From NCBI GenBank assembly GCA_017642535.1, contig JAGCOW010000013.1, forward strand, positions 1-47,817: a stretch of 47,817 nt of DNA. The letters run 5' to 3'. Position 1 is the first letter of the stretch. Each line of letters opens with the position of its first letter. This document shows positions 8,243 to 15,709 of this stretch, piece by piece. The translations under genes and the position numbers were made by a program. The notes below the pieces were generated by a model that saw nothing but the letters and a program-made list of their open reading frames with translations, was not told where the DNA came from and ran no database searches. The stretch comes from Bacteroidales bacterium (GTDB lineage Bacteria; Bacteroidota; Bacteroidia; Bacteroidales; UBA1715).

Positions 8243-9238
8243 ATGGAAATAACAAAGAAAATAGCATTGTTGGGTAGTGGAAGTTGGGCTTCCGCCATTG
8301 TAAAAATACTTCATATTAGTCAAAAATCTGTGTCGTGGTACATTCGCGAGCCAGAGATTTTGGAAGGTATTTTGGAAACAAAGCATAATCCTATGTATGT
8401 TTCTGATATTGAGTATAATACAAATAAATTAAAGTTGTTCGGCGATGTGAACGAAGCCGTGAAAGATGCCGATATCATTATCTTTTGCGTTCCTTCAAAA
8501 TTCGTTGCATCGTTGTGTAACGGCATTACCGAGGACTTGTCGAAGAAGCAGTTGGTGACGGCTGTAAAAGGTATGGAGCCAGAAAAGATTATGCTGGTTT
8601 CGGAATATCTGCAAGAACGATTCAATGTGTCGGCCGACCAGATGGCTGTTATTTCTGGTCCTTGTCATGCCGAGGAAGTTGCTTTGGAGAGAATGTCGTA
8701 TCTTACGATAGGTTCTTCGAACCAAGCGTTGGCGGCCGAAGTTGCTGAAATTATGTCGGTTTCATTCATTCATACGTGTGTTTCCAAGGATATGGAAGGC
8801 ATTGAATATTCCGCAGTGATGAAAAACGTGATGGCGTTGGCTACGGGTATTGCTCACGGACTTGGCTATGGCGACAATTTTACTTCGGTTTTGATAACCA
8901 ATGCAATCCAAGAGATGAAACGTTTCTTGGACGCTGTAAAACCTATGCAACGCGACATAAATGATTCTGTTTATTTGGGCGATTTGCTTGTAACGGCATA
9001 TTCGCAGTTTAGCCGTAACCGTTCGTTTGGAATGATGATAGGCAAGGGTTATTCGGTGAAAGCAGCCCAGTTGGAAATGAATATGATTGCCGAGGGTTAC
9101 AACGGCGTGTATTGTATTATTCACGCCAACGAACGATACAATGTTGATATGCCTATCACTCAGGCGGTTTACAATGTTTTGTATGAACGCCATTCGGCAC
9201 GACGAGAATTTAAGAGCTTGTCGGAAAAATTCAAATAA
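8243..9238 (+). CDS. gpsA: Glycerol-3-phosphate dehydrogenase, NAD(P)+
   Basis: This 331-residue enzyme reduces dihydroxyacetone phosphate to sn-glycerol 3-phosphate for phospholipid synthesis. The NAD-binding motif LGSGSWASA is at residues 10-18. Family motifs AVKGMEP, SGPCHAEEV and the catalytic-lysine region VMKNVMALATGIAHGLGYGDN are intact. It starts 4 bases after lysS, and the pairing with lysS is common in Bacteroidales. A perfect hairpin repeat followed by seven T ends the transcript. Confidence 0.95.
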   Translation: MEITKKIALLGSGSWASAIVKILHISQKSVSWYIREPEILEGILETKHNPMYVSDIEYNTNKLKLFGDVNEAVKDADIIIFCVPSKFVASLCNGITEDLSKKQLVTAVKGMEPEKIMLVSEYLQERFNVSADQMAVISGPCHAEEVALERMSYLTIGSSNQALAAEVAEIMSVSFIHTCVSKDMEGIEYSAVMKNVMALATGIAHGLGYGDNFTSVLITNAIQEMKRFLDAVKPMQRDINDSVYLGDLLVTAYSQFSRNRSFGMMIGKGYSVKAAQLEMNMIAEGYNGVYCIIHANERYNVDMPITQAVYNVLYERHSARREFKSLSEKFK

Positions 9239-9249
9239 CGATATTTTTT

Positions 9250-9284
9250 GTAGAGACGATGTGCACATCGTCTCTACTTTTTTT
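9250..9284 (+). terminator. Hairpin repeat acting as rho-independent terminator
   Basis: GTAGAGACGATG and CATCGTCTCTAC form a perfect 12-base stem (9250-9261 and 9266-9277), followed by TTTTTTT. It sits 11 bases after the gpsA stop. It is a copy of the dispersed palindromic repeat, and its core is shared with the hairpin inside the next gene. Confidence 0.75.
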
Positions 9285-9300
9285 ACAACGTGGATTATCC

Positions 9301-9330
9301 TATACGTCATAATATGGCGTCTCTACAAGT
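9301..9330. repeat. Partial GTCATAATATGGCGTCTCTAC repeat
   Basis: TCATAATATGGCGTCTCTAC at 9309-9328 closely matches the right part of the hairpin at 2974-3003 (TCATAATATGGCGGTCTCTAC). The left arm is degraded to TATACG here. Confidence 0.6.
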
Positions 9331-9378
9331 GGAGAATCATTTTTTTTTATTTTTTTTGAAAAAAATAAAAATTCTTGT

Positions 9379-9407
9379 GCAGTCTTTTGATTATTGTAAG
9401 ACAATAC
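9379..9407 (+). promoter_or_regulatory. Predicted ECF-type promoter, copy 1 of 3
   Basis: GCAGTCTTT begins at 9379 and GACAATAC begins 21 bases later at 9400, with an A+T-rich spacer between. The same two blocks with the same 21-base offset occur at 11023 and 11244. Position and spacing fit the -35 and -10 elements of an extracytoplasmic-function sigma factor. The start codon of the sigma/barrel gene follows 21 bases after the second block. Confidence 0.65.
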
Positions 9408-9420
9408 GGTCAGAGATTTT

Positions 9421-11019
9421 ATGGCCTCTATGGAGATAACACAGTTGATAGAACGGTGCAAGCAAGGCGATTCCGAAGCTCTTGGTGAATTGTACCAGAC
9501 ATACTCTTCAAAGATGAGAGGTGTATGCCGTCGCTATTTATCTGATAAAGAGACGATTAACGATGTGTTGCACGACTCGTTTGTGATTATTCTCACCTCG
9601 CTCGACAAATTGCGTGACAACAGCAAGGCAGAGGGCTGGATGATGTCGATAACGAGAAATGTGGCATCGAAATATAAGGACTATCAGAAAAAACATCCTA
9701 CAGTTGCTTTCGACAAAGCGGAAAGAGTTCTTTTTGATGAAGATGAGGACAAAGAGGTAAAGGAAATCTCGATGACTGAATTGATGAGCTTGATTGATAA
9801 ACTGCCAGAGGGTTACGGCAAAGTATTCCGATTGGCAGTGTTCGAGGGCTTGTCGCATAAGGAGATAGCCGCTATGCTCAATATTGAGCCACATTCGTCG
9901 TCGTCGCAATTGGCTCGGGCAAAACGCTTGCTCCGCAAGATGATTCAGCAGTCTTGGGTTATTCTTCTTTTGTTGCTTATTATTCCCGCTATTATTCTTA
10001 TTAAAAAAGAAAAAACTATCAACAATGACGATAGTAGCGTTGTTGTGCAGAAGGAAAATACGCCGACTACGCAACCGATAGAGCAAAATCAGATTCCTAC
10101 GGTTGTTTTTCCACAGCCAACGCAAAACACGACTGTTGCTGCCGATGCGCAAAAATCCGCAGATGATTATTCAAATAAATTTGTTGTTCCTGATACTGTG
10201 ACAACTATAGTAGTTAAGGAGGAGATTGTAGCCGACACTTCGCATGATTTCCAACAGCGTGACACGATTCAATTCAATACGAAAACAGAAACAGAAACTC
10301 CGCATTATAACCTTGCCGACATATTCCCCAATGATGGTAATGGAGAGACGATGCGTACATCGTCTCCTCAATGGTCATTAGAATTTGCATACGCAGGAAG
10401 TTTCGACGAACAAAATTTCACATCTCAAGTAATAAATCTGCAGAATATAGACGAAGGAACTGGCAAAAGTCTTATTCCGATAGTTAATGAAGATGATACC
10501 ATTCAATATACAAATTATCACTATATGCCTATCACACTGACGCTGACGGCACATTATAGACAAAGCAAACATTTGGGTGTTGAGACAGGTTTGAGTTACA
10601 TCCGACTTGTGTCTGATTTTGAAACGAAAAAAGACAGCATCGTAAATCGTGAGCAATTACAAACTATCCATTATATAGGTGTTCCCGTAAAAGCTATTTA
10701 CTATATCTATAATCTAAAAGGGTGGAATGTATATGGAAATCTCGGTCTTGCAATGAATATTCCCGTCCGTTCGCAGTTCAACGAAAAAGGTCTGTTGCAC
10801 GACGGTACGGAAAACATCGGCACGGCATATACTCATATTCCTTTGCTGTGGTCGCTCAGTACGGGATTTGGCTTGCAATATAATCTTTCGCCACACGTAG
10901 GAATCTTTGCAGAGCCAAACGTGTTATATTATCTCCCGACGCAGAGCGGCTTGGAAACCTATTGTACAGAACATCCGTTCACATTCTCGTTGCCAGTGGG
11001 AATCAAATTTATTTGGTAG
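9421..11019 (+). CDS. ECF sigma factor fused to a membrane helix and an outer-membrane beta-barrel
   Basis: This is one uninterrupted 532-codon frame. Residues 8-90 match sigma-70 region 2 (GELYQTYSSKMRG, DVLHDSFVIILTS, GWMMSITRN). Residues 117-172 match region 4 (KLPEGYGKVFRLAVFEGLSH, KEIAAMLNIEPHSSSSQLAR). A basic stretch leads into one strong helix at 178-195. Residues 196-315 are a low-complexity Q/T/V/D linker long enough to cross the periplasm. Residues 316-532 look like an OMP beta-barrel, with alternating amphipathic strands, GVETGLSYIRL, and a terminal aromatic residue (KFIW). In Bacteroidetes, ECF sigma genes often neighbour a separate membrane protein with this TM-linker-barrel plan, so this looks like a sigma and its anti-sigma/sensor in one chain. 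The sigma domain would have to act while tethered or be released by proteolysis. A hairpin repeat is inserted at residues 308-316. An alternative start is ATG 9430. Confidence 0.8.
   Translation: MASMEITQLIERCKQGDSEALGELYQTYSSKMRGVCRRYLSDKETINDVLHDSFVIILTSLDKLRDNSKAEGWMMSITRNVASKYKDYQKKHPTVAFDKAERVLFDEDEDKEVKEISMTELMSLIDKLPEGYGKVFRLAVFEGLSHKEIAAMLNIEPHSSSSQLARAKRLLRKMIQQSWVILLLLLIIPAIILIKKEKTINNDDSSVVVQKENTPTTQPIEQNQIPTVVFPQPTQNTTVAADAQKSADDYSNKFVVPDTVTTIVVKEEIVADTSHDFQQRDTIQFNTKTETETPHYNLADIFPNDGNGETMRTSSPQWSLEFAYAGSFDEQNFTSQVINLQNIDEGTGKSLIPIVNEDDTIQYTNYHYMPITLTLTAHYRQSKHLGVETGLSYIRLVSDFETKKDSIVNREQLQTIHYIGVPVKAIYYIYNLKGWNVYGNLGLAMNIPVRSQFNEKGLLHDGTENIGTAYTHIPLLWSLSTGFGLQYNLSPHVGIFAEPNVLYYLPTQSGLETYCTEHPFTFSLPVGIKFIW
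10342..10367. repeat. In-frame hairpin repeat inside the sigma/barrel gene
   Basis: GAGACGATG (10345-10353) and CATCGTCTC (10358-10366) form a perfect 9-base stem with a 4-base loop. The arms are identical to the core of the terminator repeat at 9250-9277. The insertion keeps the reading frame and encodes NGETMRTSS at the junction of linker and barrel. Confidence 0.75.
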
Positions 11020-11022
11020 TTT

Positions 11023-11051
11023 GCAGTCATTGACAAAATCGAAGACTATAT
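11023..11051 (+). promoter_or_regulatory. Predicted ECF-type promoter, copy 2 of 3
   Basis: GCAGTCATT begins at 11023 and GACTATAT at 11044, a 21-base offset. It starts 4 bases after the sigma/barrel stop and lies 35 bases before the ATG of the 49-codon gene. Confidence 0.65.
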
Positions 11052-11078
11052 AGACGAATCAATAAAAAAAAGTAATTC

Positions 11079-11228
11079 ATGAAAAAAGTATTGGCTTTTT
11101 TTCTCATTTGTTGTTTGACGATAGGGGCAATGATACAATTGACATTTGGTCGAAAGTCAGTGAAATTAAAGGATTTACACAAAATCGAAGGAATGCCAGA
11201 ATGTAATAAACCGAAAAAAAATAAATAA
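11079..11228 (+). CDS. Small membrane or secreted peptide, 49 residues
   Basis: ATG 11079 opens 49 codons. The N-terminus MKKVLAFFLICCLTIGAMIQ looks like a signal peptide or a single membrane helix with two adjacent cysteines. The rest is short, basic and hydrophilic, ending in KPKKNK. I do not recognise a family. A predicted ECF-type promoter lies 35 bases upstream, so it may be induced together with the sigma/barrel gene. Possible roles include a small regulator or an envelope-stress peptide, but nothing in the sequence decides between them. Confidence 0.5.
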   Translation: MKKVLAFFLICCLTIGAMIQLTFGRKSVKLKDLHKIEGMPECNKPKKNK

Positions 11229-11243
11229 TTTTTAGAAAAATAC

Positions 11244-11272
11244 GCAGTCTTTCATATATCAACAGACTATAT
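11244..11272 (+). promoter_or_regulatory. Predicted ECF-type promoter, copy 3 of 3
   Basis: GCAGTCTTT begins at 11244 and GACTATAT at 11265, again 21 bases apart. The second block is identical to copy 2 over eight bases. It lies 37 bases before a 20-codon ORF and also upstream of the 128-residue lipoprotein gene. Confidence 0.65.
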
Positions 11273-11301
11273 ATACAAAAGATTATTTTAAGATTTTAGT
11301 T

Positions 11302-11364
11302 ATGGGTTGGATATGCACAGGAGTAATATTGATTACAGTATTGATAATAATCGCAAAAAGTTAG
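11302..11364 (+). CDS. Candidate 20-residue hydrophobic microprotein
   Basis: ATG 11302 to TAG 11364 encodes MGWICTGVILITVLIIIAKS, which is a single membrane helix and almost nothing else. It follows the third predicted ECF-type promoter by 37 bases. Very short ORFs arise by chance, but the placement after the promoter and the uniformly hydrophobic composition make translation plausible. Function unknown. Confidence 0.35.
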   Translation: MGWICTGVILITVLIIIAKS

Positions 11365-11403
11365 TTTTCTTATTTGAATAGACAGAAATAAAACTTTTTC
11401 GTT

Positions 11404-11411
11404 TAAGTTTG
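11404..11411 (+). promoter_or_regulatory. Bacteroidales -7 element (TAAGTTTG)
   Basis: TAAGTTTG fits TAnnTTTG and lies 43 bases before the lipoprotein ATG. A TTTG at 11373-11376 is farther upstream than the usual spacing, so this is only a possible promoter. Confidence 0.35.
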
Positions 11412-11453
11412 TAAAATAAGTATGAATAGTAATCATTTAATAAAAGTAAAGTT

Positions 11454-11840
11454 ATGAAAAAAGTATTTTTTATCTCAATGCTTGCTGTGGCAACGATAGT
11501 TGCGTGCGGCAAGGAAGATGAGGAAGCAACTCCTCAGGTGCAAGAGCAACAGACTGCTCCGGAGCAAACGGTGAATGAAGAAATCACTATTATGAAATCA
11601 GACGAAACAGGTATTGTGATTCGTATTGGCGAAGGAGAATCGGCACGGGATTCCATTATTCCTATTATGGTTCCTTATTTTGCGCCGTCAGTTATCAAAG
11701 GACAAGTTGTTGTGCAAGTTGGCGAAGGCGACAATGTTCACGATTCCATTGTGTATATTTGGGAGCCAGTTGTTTCTCCTCATTCAAGCCAGCCAGTGCC
11801 ACAGCCGCCGGTATCACATCCGTGCGACACATGTAAATAA
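11454..11840 (+). CDS. Putative surface lipoprotein with an internal duplication
   Basis: This 128-residue protein has a lipoprotein signal ending in TIVAC, with Cys18 as the lipidation site, followed by GKEDEE. An acidic stretch after a lysine just behind the lipidated cysteine resembles the Bacteroidetes lipoprotein surface-export signal. Residues 53-72 and 83-103 form an imperfect repeat, sharing VIRIGEGE..RDSI and VVQVGEGD..HDSI. The C-terminus is proline/serine-rich and ends HPCDTCK, with a CxxC. I recognise no family. It is the last gene before a terminator and could be read from the third ECF-type promoter or from a TAAGTTTG box at 11404-11411. Confidence 0.7.
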   Translation: MKKVFFISMLAVATIVACGKEDEEATPQVQEQQTAPEQTVNEEITIMKSDETGIVIRIGEGESARDSIIPIMVPYFAPSVIKGQVVVQVGEGDNVHDSIVYIWEPVVSPHSSQPVPQPPVSHPCDTCK

Positions 11841-11875
11841 ATCGGAACAATTTCTTGTTTATCCGTGATGTCAAA

Positions 11876-11911
11876 GTAGAGATGCGCCATGGCACGTCTC
11901 TACTTTTTTTT
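11876..11911 (+). terminator. Hairpin repeat acting as rho-independent terminator
   Basis: GTAGAGATGCG at 11876-11886 and CACGTCTCTAC at 11893-11903 pair with few mismatches around GCCATGGC and are followed by eight T. The sequence after the hairpin (T-run then ACAACG) is the same as after the gpsA terminator, so both derive from one repeat family. Confidence 0.7.
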
Positions 11912-12042
11912 ACAACGATAGCATAGCATTTCAACATTCGCAAAATTCTTTCATTGCGAAAGAAATGAAACAAAATGTTTTCCGTTTGAAAAAATGTTGA
12001 TACAAAGCAATGGGAAACAATAATGTGCCGAATTGAAATTTG

Positions 12043-12050
12043 TACCTTTG
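12043..12050 (+). promoter_or_regulatory. Bacteroidales -7 element (TACCTTTG) before mutS
   Basis: TACCTTTG matches TAnnTTTG and lies 24 bases before the mutS GTG start. Confidence 0.6.
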
Positions 12051-12073
12051 ACGAGGTATAAAATAGGTGCAAA

Positions 12074-14683
12074 GTGGCAAAGACGGAAACTCCAATGATG
12101 AAACAATACAATCAGATGAAGGGGAAACACCCCGATGCCATCTTATTGTTTCGTTGTGGCGATTTCTATGAGACCTATTCGAGCGATGCCGTCAAAGCAG
12201 CTGGTATTTTGGGAATAACCTTAACGCGTCGTTCGGCTGGTACGCCCAACGAAACGGAAATGGCGGGTTTCCCGTACCATGCACTCGACACCTATCTGCC
12301 CAAATTAGTACGTGCTGGTCAGCGTGTGGCAATTTGCGAACAACTGGAAGATCCGTCAAAGACGAAAACCTTGGTAAAACGTGGTATCACGGAACTGGTT
12401 ACTCCAGGTGTTTCGCTCAGTGAAAGTGTTCTTGAGAATCGTGAGAATAATTTCGTCGCAGCCGTTCATTTCGGACAGCATATTGTTGGCGTTGCTTTCC
12501 TTGACATTTCTACGGGTGAATTCCTTGTGGCAGAGGGTGCGACTGATTATGTAGAGAAACTCATCAATAGTTTTCAACCGAAAGAATTGTTGTACGACAG
12601 GACAAAATCTGATTTGTTCAAGCAATATTTTTATAAAGAGAATCTTTGCTCAAGTAAACTTGATGATTGGATTTTTACCACCGAATCGGCTCACGACAAA
12701 CTATTGGCTCAATTTGAAACAACGTCGCTCAAAGGATTCGGCATTGATGAAATGCCATCGGCTGTCATAGCTGCTGGTGCAATTCTCTATTATCTCGACA
12801 TTACCGAACATAAGTTGACGGGACATATTCGCAACATTGCCCGAATTGACCGAGAGACCTTCGTTTGGCTTGACAAGTTCACTATTCGCAATCTGGAATT
12901 GTTCGGCTCGGAGCATTCGGGAGCAAAGAGTTTGTTGTCGGTGTTGGACAACACACGCACCTCAATGGGAGCACGATTGCTCAAACGTTGGGTGTCGTTG
13001 CCGTTGCGTAAACTTTCCGATATTCAGGCACGTCACGATGTGGTGCAAACACTGGTGGAACAGCCCGATATGCTTGAAGAATGTGGATCTCTTCTAACGT
13101 CTATGTGCGACTTGGAGCGTATCATTGCCCGTGTTGCAACCAATAGAATCCTTCCCCGTGAAGTGTTGCAGTTGCAGAAGACGTTGGAAAATATCGTTCC
13201 TTTGAAAGAATTATGCGAAAATTCGGGCAACGAGATTTTGCAAACCTACGCTCGTCAGTTAAATTCTTGTGATGCTTTGCGTGAACGTATCAGTAACGAG
13301 ATTCAGCCCGAGGCGAATAATGCAGTCAACAAAGGAAATATAATCAAATCGGGCGTAAACAAGGAACTGGACGAACTTCGTGAGATTGCGTTTAACGGCA
13401 AGGATTATTTGCTGAAAATGCAAGAACGTGAGGAGCAACGGACGGGTATTCCCAAAATTAAAGTCGCGTTCAACAACGTGTTTGGCTATTATATAGAAGT
13501 ACGCAACACGCATAAGGAAAAAGTTCCCGAAGACTGGATTCGCAAACAGACCTTGGTCGGTGCGGAACGATACATTACGCAGGAGTTGAAGGAATACGAG
13601 GACAAGATTTTAGGTGCCGAAACTCGTATTTTAGAAATAGAGCAAGAGTTGTATAATGCTCTGGTTCAGAATATTGCACATTATACCGAGACGATTCAGC
13701 TCAATGCGAGCATAGTTGCACAGATTGATTGTCTTTATTCGTTTGCGAACGTTTCGGTGAATAATAATTATGCTCGTCCGGAGACGAACGATTCTTTGGA
13801 TTTGGACATAAAGAACGGTCGTCACCCTGTGATAGAGACGGAAATGGCTCCCGGAGAACAATATATTGGCAATGATGTGCATTTGGACAACGAACGGCAG
13901 CAGATTATTATCATCACGGGACCGAATATGGCTGGTAAGTCTGCCTTGCTGCGACAAACGGCCTTGATTGTGTTGATGGCACAGATGGGCTGTTTCGTGC
14001 CTGCCGATGCTGCCACGATTGGCTTGGTCGATAAGGTGTTCACCCGTGTTGGTGCGTCCGACAACATTTCGCAAGGCGAGTCAACGTTTATGGTCGAGAT
14101 GAACGAAGCGGCAAATATTCTTAACAATATGACCGACAGAAGTCTGGTCTTGTTCGACGAACTTGGCCGTGGTACGAGTACCTACGATGGAATTTCCATT
14201 GCATGGGCTATTGTGGAATATCTGCACGAATGTCCCGTAGCGAAGCCAAAGACACTGTTCGCCACACATTATCACGAATTGAACGAGTTGGAGAAAAATT
14301 TCAAGCGAGTGAAAAACTTTAACGTTTCCGTTCGTGAGCAAAATCAAAAAGTGATATTTTTACGCAAATTGGTTCCCGGAGGCAGCGAACATAGTTTTGG
14401 TATTCACGTGGCAAAAATGGCTGGAATGCCGAAATCGGTTGTCAATCGTGCCAATGAAATTTTGAAGGAACTTGAAGGAACAAGCGGAAGTGCGCAGGCA
14501 CTCGCAAAACCAGTGCAAGAAATAGCACAGTCGCGCGAGGGATATCAGTTGAGCATTTTCCAACTGGACGACCCTGTACTTTCGCAGATTCGTGACGAGT
14601 TGCTAAACATTGAAATCAATAATTTAACACCGATAGAGGCGTTGAATAAGTTGAACGACATAAAAAAATTATTACAGAAATGA
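12074..14683 (+). CDS. mutS: DNA mismatch repair protein MutS
   Basis: This 869-residue protein recognises mismatches and small loops and starts mismatch repair. The mismatch-contact motif CGDFYETY is near residue 29. The ATPase has Walker [16 protein letters not shown] near 616 and Walker [17 protein letters not shown] near 693, followed by the helix-turn-helix dimerisation region. I chose GTG 12074, which gives (V/M)[10 protein letters not shown], because the ETPMMKQ stretch is part of the conserved N-terminus. A TAA in frame three codons earlier excludes longer forms, and ATG 12095 is the alternative. The next gene overlaps its stop by four bases. Confidence 0.95.
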   Translation: MAKTETPMMKQYNQMKGKHPDAILLFRCGDFYETYSSDAVKAAGILGITLTRRSAGTPNETEMAGFPYHALDTYLPKLVRAGQRVAICEQLEDPSKTKTLVKRGITELVTPGVSLSESVLENRENNFVAAVHFGQHIVGVAFLDISTGEFLVAEGATDYVEKLINSFQPKELLYDRTKSDLFKQYFYKENLCSSKLDDWIFTTESAHDKLLAQFETTSLKGFGIDEMPSAVIAAGAILYYLDITEHKLTGHIRNIARIDRETFVWLDKFTIRNLELFGSEHSGAKSLLSVLDNTRTSMGARLLKRWVSLPLRKLSDIQARHDVVQTLVEQPDMLEECGSLLTSMCDLERIIARVATNRILPREVLQLQKTLENIVPLKELCENSGNEILQTYARQLNSCDALRERISNEIQPEANNAVNKGNIIKSGVNKELDELREIAFNGKDYLLKMQEREEQRTGIPKIKVAFNNVFGYYIEVRNTHKEKVPEDWIRKQTLVGAERYITQELKEYEDKILGAETRILEIEQELYNALVQNIAHYTETIQLNASIVAQIDCLYSFANVSVNNNYARPETNDSLDLDIKNGRHPVIETEMAPGEQYIGNDVHLDNERQQIIIITGPNMAGKSALLRQTALIVLMAQMGCFVPADAATIGLVDKVFTRVGASDNISQGESTFMVEMNEAANILNNMTDRSLVLFDELGRGTSTYDGISIAWAIVEYLHECPVAKPKTLFATHYHELNELEKNFKRVKNFNVSVREQNQKVIFLRKLVPGGSEHSFGIHVAKMAGMPKSVVNRANEILKELEGTSGSAQALAKPVQEIAQSREGYQLSIFQLDDPVLSQIRDELLNIEINNLTPIEALNKLNDIKKLLQK

Positions 14684-15708
14684 GACGAATAGGATATATC
14701 ATAGGCATTCTTCTGTTTTTCGTTTCGTGTGAGGAAAAGGGGAAACAATTCACTGTCAGTTCTTCGCAGAATAAGATATGGTATTGTGGCGACACGTTGC
14801 AATTCGAGATTGCTTCAAAGAAAAATCATGTTCCCGATTCTGTCGTGCTTCGTTTTGACAAACAATCGGTTTTTCAAACGTATTATAAAACAACGACTTG
14901 CAGTTTTACAACCGACGGTATGCTTATGGGCGACAAGACGCTCACGTTTGAGATTTATCGTAAAGGAAAAAAAGAGATTCACAACCGTTCGTTGCGGATT
15001 TTGTCGGACATAGAACCTGCACAACTGCATTACGAAGTAGTTGCCACCTACAAACACGACGCAAACTCATATACCCAAGGTTTGCAGTATGAGCAAGGAA
15101 AATTTTACGAAAGTGCGGGTTTATATGAGGAATCTTCGGTGCGTTATGTTGATGTCAAGACGGGGAACGTGCTGAAGAAGAATGATGTGGAACCACGTTT
15201 CTTTGCAGAGGGATTGACGATAGTGGGCGATTCGTTGTATCAGTTGACGTGGCGTGAAAATACTGGATTTATCTATGACAAAAACACGTTAGAGCGAATC
15301 GATTTGTTCAAGTATGAAACCGAAGGTTGGGGATTGTGTTTTGACGGAACGAACCTTGTGATGAGCGATGGTACTGAGTTTTTGTATTTCTATGAACCGA
15401 AGAATTTCACCTTGGTTCGGAAAGTTGCCGTGTTCAATAACCGTGGTGCAGTTTCCAGTTTGAATGAGTTAGAATTTGTAAATGGTTTTATTTATGCCAA
15501 TATCTATCAGAGCGATGAGATAGTGAAGATTAATCCAAGTAACGGCAAAGTTGCTGCTACTATTGATTTTAGTGGCTTGCTTCCTGCCGAATTGTCTGAT
15601 GGAGTTGACGTGTTGAATGGCATTGCATATAATGCCGACAATCAACATTTTTATATCACAGGAAAACTTTGGCCACGAGTATTCGAGGTTCGCTTATTTT
15701 ATGAATAG
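14680..15708 (+). CDS. Glutaminyl-peptide cyclotransferase, plant/bacterial type, lipoprotein
   Basis: This 342-residue lipoprotein (lipobox LFFVSC, Cys17) has an N-terminal beta-rich region to about residue 115. A glutamine cyclotransferase beta-propeller follows, with family stretches [48 protein letters not shown] and [16 protein letters not shown]. The enzyme converts N-terminal glutamine to pyroglutamate on exported proteins. In Bacteroidetes this is significant because many exported proteins start with Gln after signal cleavage, as several in this window seem to do (for example after ...YAQ or ...HAQ). It overlaps mutS by ATGA and hisB follows at once, so the three appear co-transcribed. 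Confidence 0.85.
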   Translation: MRRIGYIIGILLFFVSCEEKGKQFTVSSSQNKIWYCGDTLQFEIASKKNHVPDSVVLRFDKQSVFQTYYKTTTCSFTTDGMLMGDKTLTFEIYRKGKKEIHNRSLRILSDIEPAQLHYEVVATYKHDANSYTQGLQYEQGKFYESAGLYEESSVRYVDVKTGNVLKKNDVEPRFFAEGLTIVGDSLYQLTWRENTGFIYDKNTLERIDLFKYETEGWGLCFDGTNLVMSDGTEFLYFYEPKNFTLVRKVAVFNNRGAVSSLNELEFVNGFIYANIYQSDEIVKINPSNGKVAATIDFSGLLPAELSDGVDVLNGIAYNADNQHFYITGKLWPRVFEVRLFYE

Positions 15709-15709
15709 T

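Noticed and set aside
9946..9975. A further GCAGTCTT site inside the sigma/barrel gene as a fourth ECF promoter
   Set aside because: The first block is present, but there is no GAC.ATA block 21 bases later.
9930..10050. The sigma/barrel fusion being an assembly frameshift artefact
   Set aside because: A frameshift artefact would more often create a stop. Here the frame is continuous through region 4, helix and linker, and codon use looks normal. Read-level confirmation is still needed.
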